NCBI GenBank assembly: GCA_916048095.2
Contig: OU696585.1
Span: forward strand, 6,173,460-6,237,459
Length of the DNA: 64,000 nt
Origin: Sacculina carcini
Taxonomy: Eukaryota; Arthropoda; Thecostraca; Sacculinidae
Direction of reading: 5' to 3'
Shown here: in pieces, positions 30,321 to 40,381 of the stretch
Numbering within the stretch: position 1 is the stretch's first letter
Layout: each line of letters opens with the position of its first letter
The notes under the pieces: model-generated
What the model saw: the letters and a program-made list of their open reading frames with translations, nothing else
What the model was told of the DNA's origin: nothing
The model's database searches: none
Translations under genes and position numbers: made by a program

Positions 30321-31340
30321 TTTTAACTACTATCAAAACAATTCTGGCACTCAATCCAGTTAATCATTCATTTATAATCGTGTATAATCAATATAATCAA
30401 ACCTAGGTAACGGGAGCGGGGATCACGCCAGTCGATGCACGCCCTCGTCGACTCCTCTACGTTGGTCCGACTGGCGGGGTCAATATTCTACCATCTACTC
30501 CTCGTAAACCAGCAATAGTAGAGCTATACAAATTACACCAGTGTGTAGAGAATTTTCTGTACTACAAGATAGGCTATATTTTAAATCGAAAAAATTTCAA
30601 AATTCCAATCTACATTACAAATTTAATTTAACTCCACGCGTCCGATTTTCTATACTTTTTTCTCTATTTCTCAGCAACTAAATATCACACATCTAAATAA
30701 ATAATACCATCATGCTGGCAATTTTGCTTTCTACAACACGGTATATATTTCCATTTTCCAGAGTGTATTAAAAAAGTTACGGCGGTGTGAAGTCAAAATG
30801 ACAAAGTCAAAAAGGCAAAATTAGCACTGAAAAAAGTTAATATTTTGGTAAATATTTTGGTCAATACTCCTCATAAACCAGAAATGGCACAGCCAAAAGA
30901 GAAGACTGAAATGACGTATAATTATAGGTATCGTTGTATTTTTCAATAGTTCATTATAGGTGCCGTTCAGACAGAGGTCTTCATGCAGTAATCAGAGCGC
31001 CACCTAGTGACAACTACTGGAAGCAAAACTCGACCGTCGAGACGTGGCGGCATATCGTCGTTTGATGTTAATTTGCGGTGTTCGTTTGATGTTGATTGAA
31101 GTCCCTATTGATTCATTAACTGATTCAATGATTGATATGATTATCAGCTAGACTTATTTTAGATGCGTGTGCGAGTGTGTAAAAAGTGTATATAGTCATG
31201 AAATGCACGAAAGTGGCCATTTGATATACATTTTTCACGTTGAGAAGCACATGAAGTCTCAAATTTATATTACTGGGTCAATTGATCAGCTCTAGTTGAC
31301 CTCATCGTTCAAATAAGTCAGATCCAGATCAAAAATCTGT
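30321..31340 (+). repeat. U2 array spacer, long type (1020 bp)
   Basis: Standard long spacer preceding the U2 gene hit by Utopia copy 5. It contains the Utopia-like stretch and the open frame listed separately. Otherwise it is AT-rich with no gene. Confidence 0.88.
30404..30631 (+). other. Utopia-like stretch and 74-codon open frame inside the long U2 spacer
   Basis: 30406-30478 aligns with Utopia coding sequence (23515-23586 in copy 4) at roughly 85% identity. In the same frame it reads VTGAGITPVDARPRRLL against VPGAGLTPVDARPRRLS, and most of the base differences in that part are silent third positions. The frame then stays open as unrelated sequence to TAA at 30629. It has no ATG start. 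The stretch recurs in every long spacer, for example near 11389, 21309, 38154, 48514 and 61038. It may be a relic of a Utopia relative, or a spacer fragment captured by Utopia. Translation is not implied. Confidence 0.6.
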
Positions 31341-31376
31341 ATCGCTTCTCGGCCTCAGGCTAAGATCAAAGTGTAG
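31341..31376 (+). pseudogene. U2 snRNA 5' part, interrupted by Utopia copy 5
   Basis: U2 nt 1-36. The partner 3' part is at 36764-36912. Confidence 0.94.
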
Positions 31377-34300
31377 TGGTAAGTACTGTCTAGGCTCTTG
31401 TTTTTTTCTGGGAATAGGTTCTCGTTTACGCCGCAAGGTATTGCATTGAACGGCCCAACCTCTACCTACTCTTCCCCTTTTTCTGTTGTACTCTATTCTC
31501 ACTTCTTTGCTGTCTACTCTCACTTCTTTTTTGCTCTCTACTCTCACTTCTTTTTTGCTCTCTACTCTCACTTCTTTTTTGCTCTCTACTCTCACTTCTC
31601 TTGTCTCCTGCTACTCTACCTCTCTCTTCGCTCCTCGCTCCTCTACCTCTCTCTTCGCTCCTCTACTCCTCGCTACTCTTTTACGCTTCCACTACACTGA
31701 ACCCTGGCCGGAGGTGGGAGGCGGTGTTTTGTGGCTGTGATCGGCGTCTGTGTTTGTGTGTTTGGCTGTGATCGGTGTGTGTATCGTGATGTCGGCCAAC
31801 ACGCCACTTGTGGCGCATCAATCCACAACCCTGGACGCCGACGGCGATGTTTTGCCATCCTGCGCCATCTGGAGGCGGCCCACGCCGATGTGCGCACATC
31901 AGTGTACATGTGCAGGCGGTGCCGACAACCGATGGGCGTGCGACCGTCGACCCACCGGTGTCGCCAGCAAACACCCCCGGCAGAGGCGCACACAGCGGTG
32001 CTGGCGCCCAGTTTTACCTGCCGGCACTGTCACCAGCGCTTCACAAATTCTCGAGCGCTGGTCAACCACACAAACGTGTGCCGGCGCCAGCAGTCAACAG
32101 GAGCAAACCGGCGACAGCGACCGTCGGATCCACAGCAGCAACAGAGGAGGCGGCCAACACACCAGCGGCAGACCAATGGCGAGAGACACACACCACCCTC
32201 ACACTCACAATCACCACAATCAGAAACACCACCTCCGAGTCCACCAACACCACCACCTCACGTAATGTCCCCACGCCCACCACTCCTTCCCACACCACCA
32301 CTCCTTCGCACACCACCGCTTCTTCCCACACCACTGCTTCTTCCCACTCTAGCACTCCCACTATCACCTCTTCGTCCACATCAAATCTCTTTTTCATACA
32401 CACCATCTCCGCTCACACCCCGCATTCCAACCTTCACATCACCTACCACGCCAACACCCACTCACACATACACCGTATCTCCTCCCACATCCCCACCTAC
32501 CACCTACACTACTCTCGCCATGGTACCGGGGGCGGGGCTCGCGCCAGTCGACGCGCGACCTCGTCGACTATCAACGTTTGTACGACTGGCGGGGGGTGTG
32601 CGGGAGCGGCCAACTGCAAGCGACACTGCCACGAGACCAGCACCGTCCGTCTCGCCGCCGCGCGGTCGCTGGACAGCAGCCGACCCCGCTGCACCGCCAG
32701 CGTCACCGCGGTCATACCTGGCGGCACTCATCGGGTCAATCTCCCCCTCGCCCCCGCCGCGCCCGCCGCGACTGCCGTCTTCATCTCCACCATCATCATC
32801 ACCTTCGTCATCATCGTCATCCTCTTCGCCATCATCACCACGACCATCATCGTCGCAATCGTCCTCGTCATCGTCGTCATCTTCTTCCTCACCAGCATTA
32901 CATATACGATCTCAACATTCTCCATCAACACCACCAGCACGTACACATCACCACACGTCGCCGGCAAACAATGTCGGCAACGCTCCGCGTGCTTCCGGCG
33001 TGCCATCGTCGAGACCGGCGCGCCGGCAGAAACGACAACCACAACAGGTGAGCACTGCCAGGGGGAGTCAGTCGCAGCAGCGAGCGTCGGTGCCGCCCAC
33101 ACACAGACCACACAACAACCACCACACAAGAAACACCACAAACAGACCACACAACAACCACCACACAAGAAGCACCACGAACACGCACACGAACACACTC
33201 CCTCGCACGTCCACGCCCTCATCACACTCAACACTGACACCCAACAACACCCGACAACACACATTCATTACACCCAACAGGTATGCGCTGCTGTCTCAAT
33301 CTGATGACAACAGTGCATCACCATCAGTCTCACAACAAAACCACACAAGCCAAATCACTTCACCAGGGCGGCGCCGGGTTGTTGGAGAGCAGTCAAATGG
33401 ACCCACACACCAACACCAAAACAATCACACATCACTACAGAACACGCTCACCCAGTTCCACGAACCACTCACACAAATAAACTGTAACACACCATTCTGC
33501 ATACTTGACATACTCATTAACACACTCACACAGCAAGCACGGGACCTCAGCGGCCTCAACACACGACACCAAAACCACCCAAGACAAAACACGAACACCC
33601 ACACAAACAATCATACACACACGCACACCGCACAATTCAGCCACCACACAGAACACCACGACCACAGACAGATGTGGCGCAGCCCACCATATGATCCGGT
33701 AGTTGCAGCGAAAATTCAACGCGACTACCGGACCGGCAAGGCTGTCGTTTACAGACAGCTGGTGGGTGAGACAACACCACCATGTGACATTGAGCCCTTG
33801 GTGGTAGGCAGGCATTTCTGTGGCGAGACTGCCTCGTCGCCGAGATGGTCTGACCGCCCAACGTCCGTGCCAGACATTACACCTACACCAGCAACCACAC
33901 TATCACAACCCATCACAACCGCTGAGATCCAGCGCAGAATAAACAACACACAAAACACAACACCGGGTCCAGATGGGTTGAGGTATTCAGACTGGAAACG
34001 CCTCGATCCTGACTGCTCAATCCTCACAGCCATGTTCAATGCATGCCGACTGACTGGGAGGACTCCCACCGCGTGGAAGTCTTCTCGAACCATCCTTCTA
34101 CACAAGGGTGGTGACCCCCAAGAGCTGAAGAGCTGGCGACCGATCGCTCTTGGCAACACAATCGCCAAGCTCTACGCGGGTATTTGGGCCGATCGCCTCT
34201 CACACTGGGCTGAAACACACAACATCCTCACACACTCACAAAAAGGTTTCCGTCCCTTCGATGGCGTGCTGGAACACAACTTTGTGGTACAGTCTGCCAT

Positions 34301-36763
34301 CGCCAGGGCTCGGAAATCCAACACATCGACACACATCACGTTCATTGACATAAAAAACGCATTCGGCTCTGTATCACACGCACTCCTGTGGGAGACACTC
34401 AGCTTGCTGGGTGTCCCCACAGACACACTTTCAATCATCACAGACATATACACCAACAGCACCACAACATTCACCACACAACGAGGTGTATCGGCTCCCA
34501 TCCCACAAATTGGAGGTGTCAGACAGGGATGTCCGCTCAGTGGTATTCTCTTTGCCTTCGCAATGGAGCCACTGCTGCGGAGCTTGACCGAGGCAGGCGT
34601 TGAACATCTCGCCTTTGCTGATGACGTCGCCCTCATCTGTCACAGCGAGTCTCAGCTCTCTCTGGCACTGTCTCAGGTGCACGATATCTGCGCGTGGGCT
34701 GGTCTCTCCATCAATGCCAGCAAATGCGCAGTATTGTCACCTGTCGCGCCTCTCAGCACTCCAGCTGTCCTCAATGGCGTGCCTCTGCCCTCACTCGAGG
34801 CGGAGGGGCAGTACAGGTACCTGGGGAGACCGACTGGCAGGTCTTTCCTGCACGCCGACATGGATCAGCTCATGTCCGATGTTCGCCGCAAATCTAATCT
34901 TATTCTGCATTCTGCTCTTGCCCCCTGGCAAAAACTTGACTCCCTTCGCTCTTTTATCACTCCTATTCTCACTCACCCTCTTCGTCTAGGCCTCCTCACT
35001 AAAACAAGCCTTAGCCGACTACAACGAGAAATCGTGTGGAAGGTGAAGGGCTTGCTCAATCTACCGTCTCGCTCTACTCTTCACTATCTTTTCTCTCCTA
35101 CTTCTTGTGGCGGCATTGGGCTGAGTGATCTGTGTCAAGAGGCGGACATCTTGCTTGTTTCGTCATCGCTGCAGCTATTGCACTGCAAAGACGCTCGTGT
35201 AGCGACCCTGGCACTCGATCAGTTGCGGCGTGTCGTTGCCGGCAGGGTGCAGTCGGAGCCCACCACACAGCAGCTGGTGGACTACCTCAACGGGTGCCGA
35301 ATGCGTCAAGGAGGCGGCTACGCCACGCGCACGTCGCGCACGCGAGTCGCCTTCAGGACCATTATGGCCAGATCGGCTCTCCGTTGGGGACCTACTGCGG
35401 ACGGTGTACCCGCACTGTTCCTCAACGGCAAGGAGGTGTCTCCGCGCAAGTCATCTGCGATCATCCGAGATGAAGTGCGCAAATGGCGGCAGGCGAAGCT
35501 GGTTGGGCTGCCGCACCAGGGCAAAGTGATGTCCAGTGTGGCGGAGCAGCCAGTTAGCTCGCACTACACCTACAACGGTAGTTTCACGCGGTTTGCCGAG
35601 TGGCGCTTTGTGCACCGGGCCCGTCTGGGTCTAGTGCCACTCAATGGCTACTCCCGTGGAGCGCAGGCAGTCAATACCAGCTGCCGCCGTTGTGGGTACG
35701 CCAATGAGACCCTCCCGCACGTGCTCACACACTGTCGTGTGCACAGCGCCGCACAGCAACACAGGCACAATGCTATTCTGGCACGCCTGGTGCGCGCGCT
35801 GCCGGCTGCTGATCGGACAGGTGGAAACACTCGCGTCAACCAACGCGTTCCTGGCAGCACGTCGACACTACGGCCTGACCTCATCGTCACTCGAGGCAAC
35901 CAGGTCGTAATTGTCGACGTCACAGTGGCGTTTGAGAACGGCTGTCAGGCATTCCAGTCAGCAGCTGATGAAAAGGTCGCCAAATACGCGGAGTTGGCGG
36001 CCGAAATACGGTCCCGGGGCAAGCAGGTGGATCTGCTAGCCTTTGTTGTGGGCTCGCTCGGCACCTGGTGGAAAGGTAACGAGCGTGTCCTGGGCCGCCT
36101 GCACATCAGTCGTCGCTACAGCCGACTCATGCGACGGCTGATGGTGTCGGAGACGCTGCGGTGGTCACGTGACGTGTATGTCGAACATGTCACGGGCCAT
36201 CGGCAGTACGCGGAGCCCGCTCCCAGAGCGGACACATATCTTCTCTAAGCACACTCACACACACTCACATCTCTTATCAATATGTATGCCTTAGTCATAT
36301 TGCGTGTGTTATGTATATGTATGTATGTGTGTATGTATGTGTGTGTGTATGTATGTACCAGGCGGTGTCCTGCGACATTTATAATTGTTATTGAATTGTC
36401 TAATGATATATGTATGTGTATGTATTTGCGAATGTGTGCGTGTGTGTGTGTATGTGTGGATGTGTGTATGTATGTGCCAGGCGGTGTCCTGCGACATTTA
36501 TAATTGTTATTGAATTGTCTAATGATATATGTATGTGTATTTATTTGCGAATGTATGTGCGTCTGTGTGTGTGTGTGTGTGTGTATAGGTATGTGTGTGT
36601 GTGTGTAGGAGTGTGCGTGTGTATTGTCATGTGACAATTACAAATATTCTTTTCAATGTAACTTAAATCTTAATGATACCCATCTACCACATGCCATGTG
36701 GCATTGTTTGTATACCTGGCAATTGTGTAAATTTGTTTTTTATCATGTGCTAATAAAAGAAAA
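31377..36763 (+). mobile_element. Utopia copy 5, both ends present, internal 103-bp deletion
   Basis: Full-length in structure (5,387 bp) with proper U2 junctions. Relative to copy 4 it lacks 103 bp near the start of the ORF (after 31855), has a different 5' UTR repeat number (an expanded CTCACTTCTTTTTTG unit), and lacks the extra 3' UTR duplication. Confidence 0.88.
31731..36248 (+). CDS. Utopia ORF variant starting in a different frame, lacking zinc finger 1 (1505 codons)
   Basis: The 103-bp deletion shifts frame, so the standard start at 31750 leads only to a 171-codon frame. The main frame is now continuous with an upstream ATG at 31731 (MAVIGVCVCV), which in other copies begins an overlapping frame. 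The resulting protein has about 42 novel N-terminal residues and then joins the normal sequence at ILRHLEAAH. It loses the two Cys of finger 1 but keeps fingers 2 and 3, the linker, RT (FADDV), CCHC and PD-D endonuclease. If finger 1 is needed to recognise U2, targeting should be impaired. The long open frame may be luck or a young lesion. Confidence 0.75.
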   Translation: MAVIGVCVCVFGCDRCVYRDVGQHATCGASIHNPGRRRRCFAILRHLEAAHADVRTSVYMCRRCRQPMGVRPSTHRCRQQTPPAEAHTAVLAPSFTCRHCHQRFTNSRALVNHTNVCRRQQSTGANRRQRPSDPQQQQRRRPTHQRQTNGERHTPPSHSQSPQSETPPPSPPTPPPHVMSPRPPLLPTPPLLRTPPLLPTPLLLPTLALPLSPLRPHQISFSYTPSPLTPRIPTFTSPTTPTPTHTYTVSPPTSPPTTYTTLAMVPGAGLAPVDARPRRLSTFVRLAGGVRERPTASDTATRPAPSVSPPRGRWTAADPAAPPASPRSYLAALIGSISPSPPPRPPRLPSSSPPSSSPSSSSSSSSPSSPRPSSSQSSSSSSSSSSSPALHIRSQHSPSTPPARTHHHTSPANNVGNAPRASGVPSSRPARRQKRQPQQVSTARGSQSQQRASVPPTHRPHNNHHTRNTTNRPHNNHHTRSTTNTHTNTLPRTSTPSSHSTLTPNNTRQHTFITPNRYALLSQSDDNSASPSVSQQNHTSQITSPGRRRVVGEQSNGPTHQHQNNHTSLQNTLTQFHEPLTQINCNTPFCILDILINTLTQQARDLSGLNTRHQNHPRQNTNTHTNNHTHTHTAQFSHHTEHHDHRQMWRSPPYDPVVAAKIQRDYRTGKAVVYRQLVGETTPPCDIEPLVVGRHFCGETASSPRWSDRPTSVPDITPTPATTLSQPITTAEIQRRINNTQNTTPGPDGLRYSDWKRLDPDCSILTAMFNACRLTGRTPTAWKSSRTILLHKGGDPQELKSWRPIALGNTIAKLYAGIWADRLSHWAETHNILTHSQKGFRPFDGVLEHNFVVQSAIARARKSNTSTHITFIDIKNAFGSVSHALLWETLSLLGVPTDTLSIITDIYTNSTTTFTTQRGVSAPIPQIGGVRQGCPLSGILFAFAMEPLLRSLTEAGVEHLAFADDVALICHSESQLSLALSQVHDICAWAGLSINASKCAVLSPVAPLSTPAVLNGVPLPSLEAEGQYRYLGRPTGRSFLHADMDQLMSDVRRKSNLILHSALAPWQKLDSLRSFITPILTHPLRLGLLTKTSLSRLQREIVWKVKGLLNLPSRSTLHYLFSPTSCGGIGLSDLCQEADILLVSSSLQLLHCKDARVATLALDQLRRVVAGRVQSEPTTQQLVDYLNGCRMRQGGGYATRTSRTRVAFRTIMARSALRWGPTADGVPALFLNGKEVSPRKSSAIIRDEVRKWRQAKLVGLPHQGKVMSSVAEQPVSSHYTYNGSFTRFAEWRFVHRARLGLVPLNGYSRGAQAVNTSCRRCGYANETLPHVLTHCRVHSAAQQHRHNAILARLVRALPAADRTGGNTRVNQRVPGSTSTLRPDLIVTRGNQVVIVDVTVAFENGCQAFQSAADEKVAKYAELAAEIRSRGKQVDLLAFVVGSLGTWWKGNERVLGRLHISRRYSRLMRRLMVSETLRWSRDVYVEHVTGHRQYAEPAPRADTYLL

Positions 36764-36912
36764 TATCTGTTCTTTTCAGCTTAATATCTGAAACGTCCCC
36801 TACATGGGGACCAGTATATTAAACTGATTTTTGCAGATTGGCGGGGTCACAGGGCTTGCTCTGTTCCTGCCGCGGGTCGACCCGGTATTGCACTACATCC
36901 GGGAACGGTCCA
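36764..36912 (+). pseudogene. U2 snRNA 3' part after Utopia copy 5
   Basis: U2 nt 37-185, unchanged. It marks the left edge of the 10,359-bp higher-order repeat. Confidence 0.94.
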
Positions 36913-37884
36913 TTTTAACTACTATCAAAACAATTCTGGCACTCAATCCAGTTAATCATTCATTTATAATCGTGTATAATCAATATAATCAAACCTAGGT
37001 AGTCGTTTGTCCGACTGGCGGGGTCAATATTCTACCATCTACTCCTCGTAAACCAGCAATAGTAGAGCTATACAAATTACACCACTGTGTAGAGAATTTT
37101 CTGTACTACAAGATAGGCTATATTTTAAATCGAAAAAATTTCAAAATTCCAATCTACATTACAAATTTAATTTAACTCCACGCGTCCGATTTTCTATACT
37201 TTTTTCTCTATTTCTCAGCAACTAAATATCACACATCTAAATAAATAATACCATCATGCTGGCAATTTTGCTTTCTACAACACGGTATATTTTTCCATTT
37301 TCCAGAGTGTATTAAAAAAGTTACGGCGGTGTGAAGTCAAAATGACAAAGTCAAAAAGGCAAAATTAGCACTGAAAAAAGTTAATATTTTGGTAAATATT
37401 TTGGTCAATACTCCTCATAAACCAGAAATGGCACAGCCAAAAGAGAAGACTGAAATGACGTATAATTATAGGTATCGTTGTATTTTTCAATAGTTCATTA
37501 TAGGTGCCGTTCAGACAGAGGTCTTCATGCAGTAATCAGAGCGCCACCTAGTGACAACTACTGGAAGCAAAACTCGACCGTCGAGACGTGGCGGCATATC
37601 GTCGTTTGATGTTAATTTGCGGTGTTCGTTTGATGTTGATTGAAGTCCCTATTGATTCATTAACTGATTCAATGATTGATATGATTATCAGCTAGACTTA
37701 TTTTAGATGCGTGTGCGAGTGTGTAAAAAGTGTATATAGTCATGAAATGCACGAAAGTGGCCATTTGATATACATTTTTCACGTTGAGAAGCACATGAAG
37801 TCTCAAATTTATATTACTGGGTCAATTGATCAGCTCTAGTTGACCTCATCGTTCAAATAAGTCAGATCCAGATCAAAAATCTGT
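36913..37884 (+). repeat. U2 array spacer, short type (972 bp)
   Basis: Same lineage as 29164-30135, with the CACCACTGTG and TATTTTTCC markers. No gene is seen. Confidence 0.88.
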
Positions 37885-38069
37885 ATCGCTTCTCGGCCTC
37901 AGGCTAAGATCAAAGTGTAGTATCTGTTCTTTTCAGCTTAATATCTGAAACGTCCCCTACATGGGGACCAGTATATTAAACTGATTTTTGCAGATTGGCG
38001 GGGTCACAGGGCTTGCTCTGTTCCTGCCGCGGGTCGACCCGGTATTGCACTACATCCGGGAACGGTCCA
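37885..38069 (+). ncRNA. U2 spliceosomal snRNA, intact
   Basis: Uninterrupted 185-nt U2 with an unaltered branch-point motif, Sm site and stems. It is the first-unit partner of 48244-48428 in the higher-order repeat. Confidence 0.95.
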
Positions 38070-39089
38070 TTTTAACTACTATCAAAACAATTCTGGCACT
38101 CAATCCAGTTAATCATTCATTTATAATCGTGTATAATCAATATAATCAAACCTAGGTAACGGGAGCGGGGATCACGCCAGTCGATGCACGCCCTCGTCGA
38201 CTCCTCTACGTTGGTCCGACTGGCGGGGTCAATATTCTACCATCTACTCCTCGTAAACCAGCAATAGTAGAGCTATACAAATTACACCAGTGTGTAGAGA
38301 ATTTTCTGTACTACAAGATAGGCTATATTTTAAATCGAAAAAATTTCAAAATTCCAATCTACATTACAAATTTAATTTAACTCCACGCGTCCGATTTTCT
38401 ATACTTTTTTCTCTATTTCTCAGCAACTAAATATCACACATCTAAATAAATAATACCATCATGCTGGCAATTTTGCTTTCTACAACACGGTATATATTTC
38501 CATTTTCCAGAGTGTATTAAAAAAGTTACGGCGGTGTGAAGTCAAAATGACAAAGTCAAAAAGGCAAAATTAGCACTGAAAAAAGTTAATATTTTGGTAA
38601 ATATTTTGGTCAATACTCCTCATAAACCAGAAATGGCACAGCCAAAAGAGAAGACTGAAATGACGTATAATTATAGGTATCGTTGTATTTTTCAATAGTT
38701 CATTATAGGTGCCGTTCAGACAGAGGTCTTCATGCAGTAATCAGAGCGCCACCTAGTGACAACTACTGGAAGCAAAACTCGACCGTCGAGACGTGGCGGC
38801 ATATCGTCGTTTGATGTTAATTTGCGGTGTTCGTTTGATGTTGATTGAAGTCCCTATTGATTCATTAACTGATTCAATGATTGATATGATTATCAGCTAG
38901 ACTTATTTTAGATGCGTGTGCGAGTGTGTAAAAAGTGTATATAGTCATGAAATGCACGAAAGTGGCCATTTGATATACATTTTTCACGTTGAGAAGCACA
39001 TGAAGTCTCAAATTTATATTACTGGGTCAATTGATCAGCTCTAGTTGACCTCATCGTTCAAATAAGTCAGATCCAGATCAAAAATCTGT
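38070..39089 (+). repeat. U2 array spacer, long type (1020 bp)
   Basis: Long spacer with the Utopia-like stretch near 38154. No gene is seen. Confidence 0.88.
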
Positions 39090-39325
39090 ATCGCTTCTCG
39101 GCCTCAGGCTAAGATCAAAGTGTATACCTGGCAATTGTGTAAATTTGTTTTTTTATCATGTGCTAATAAAAGAAAATATCTGTTCTTTTCAGCTTAATAT
39201 CTGAAACGTCCCCTACATGGGGACCAGTATATTAAACTGATTTTTGCAGATTGGCGGGGTCACAGGGCTTGCTCTGTTCCTGCCGCGGGTCGACCCGGTA
39301 TTGCACTACATCCGGGAACGGTCCA
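39090..39325 (+). pseudogene. U2 snRNA gene split by a 52-bp Utopia stub
   Basis: U2 nt 1-35 at 39090-39124 and nt 37-185 at 39177-39325, with 52 bp of Utopia 3' terminus between them. The branch-point motif is destroyed, so any RNA made would be about 236 nt and unable to act as U2. Confidence 0.93.
39125..39176 (+). mobile_element. Extremely 5'-truncated Utopia (last 52 bp)
   Basis: Only TACCTGGCAATTG... to AATAAAAGAAAA remains. The 5' junction shares GTA between U2 (GTGTA) and Utopia (TTTGTATACC), which points to microhomology-mediated completion. The exact 3' end shows it entered by target-primed reverse transcription. The same stub is at 49484-49535 through array duplication. Confidence 0.9.
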
Positions 39326-40345
39326 TTTTAACTACTATCAAAACAATTCTGGCACTCAATCCAGTTAATCATTCATTTATAATCGTGTATAATCAATATA
39401 ATCAAACCTAGGTAACGGGAGCGGGGAACACGCCAGTCGATGCACGCCCTCGTCGACTCCTCTACGTTGGTCCGACTGGCGGGGTCAATATTCTACCATC
39501 TACTCCTCGTAAACCAGCAATAGTAGAGCTATACAAATTACACCAGTGTGTAGAGAATTTTCTGTACTACAAGATAGGCTATATTTTAAATCGAAAAAAT
39601 TTCAAAATTCCAATCTACATTACAAATTTAATTTAACTCCACGCGTCCGATTTTCTATACTTTTTTCTCTATTTCTCAGCAACTAAATATCACACATCTA
39701 AATAAATAATACCATCATGCTGGCAATTTTGCTTTCTACAACACGGTATATATTTCCATTTTCCAGAGTGTATTAAAAAAGTTACGGCGGTGTGAAGTCA
39801 AAATGACAAAGTCAAAAAGGCAAAATTAGCACTGAAAAAAGTTAATATTTTGGTAAATATTTTGGTCAATACTCCTCATAAACCAGAAATGGCACAGCCA
39901 AAAGAGAAGACTGAAATGACGTATAATTATAGGTATCGTTGTATTTTTCAATAGTTCATTATAGGTGCCGTTCAGACAGAGGTCTTCATGCAGTAATCAG
40001 AGCGCCACCTAGTGACAACTACTGGAAGCAAAACTCGACCGTCGAGACGTGGCGGCATATCGTCGTTTGATGTTAATTTGCGGTGTTCGTTTGATGTTGA
40101 TTGAAGTCCCTATTGATTCATTAACTGATTCAATGATTGATATGATTATCAGCTAGACTTATTTTAGATGCGTGTGCGAGTGTGTAAAAAGTGTATATAG
40201 TCATGAAATGCACGAAAGTGGCCATTTGATATACATTTTTCACGTTGAGAAGCACATGAAGTCTCAAATTTATATTACTGGGTCAATTGATCAGCTCTAG
40301 TTGACCTCATCGTTCAAATAAGTCAGATCCAGATCAAAAATCTGT
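39326..40345 (+). repeat. U2 array spacer, long type (1020 bp)
   Basis: Long spacer with the private variant GGGGAACACGCC (others GGGGATCACGCC), shared only with 49685-50704. No gene is seen. Confidence 0.88.
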
Positions 40346-40381
40346 ATCGCTTCTCGGCCTCAGGCTAAGATCAAAGTGTAG
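40346..40381 (+). pseudogene. U2 snRNA 5' part, interrupted by Utopia copy 6
   Basis: U2 nt 1-36. The 3' part is at 45919-46067. Confidence 0.94.

Noticed and set aside
31855-31856. The 103-bp gap in copy 5 as a spliced intron
   Set aside because: The block absent here begins GCGTCT and ends CCAG in the other copies. The 5' end does not resemble a GC-AG donor, and no other copy shows it. A simple deletion is more likely.
32728-33264. 178-codon minus-strand frame (MCVVGCCWVSV...) repeated in each Utopia
   Set aside because: It is antisense of the C/A-rich linker, is Cys/Val/Trp-rich as expected from reverse-complemented low complexity, and has no start context or homology.
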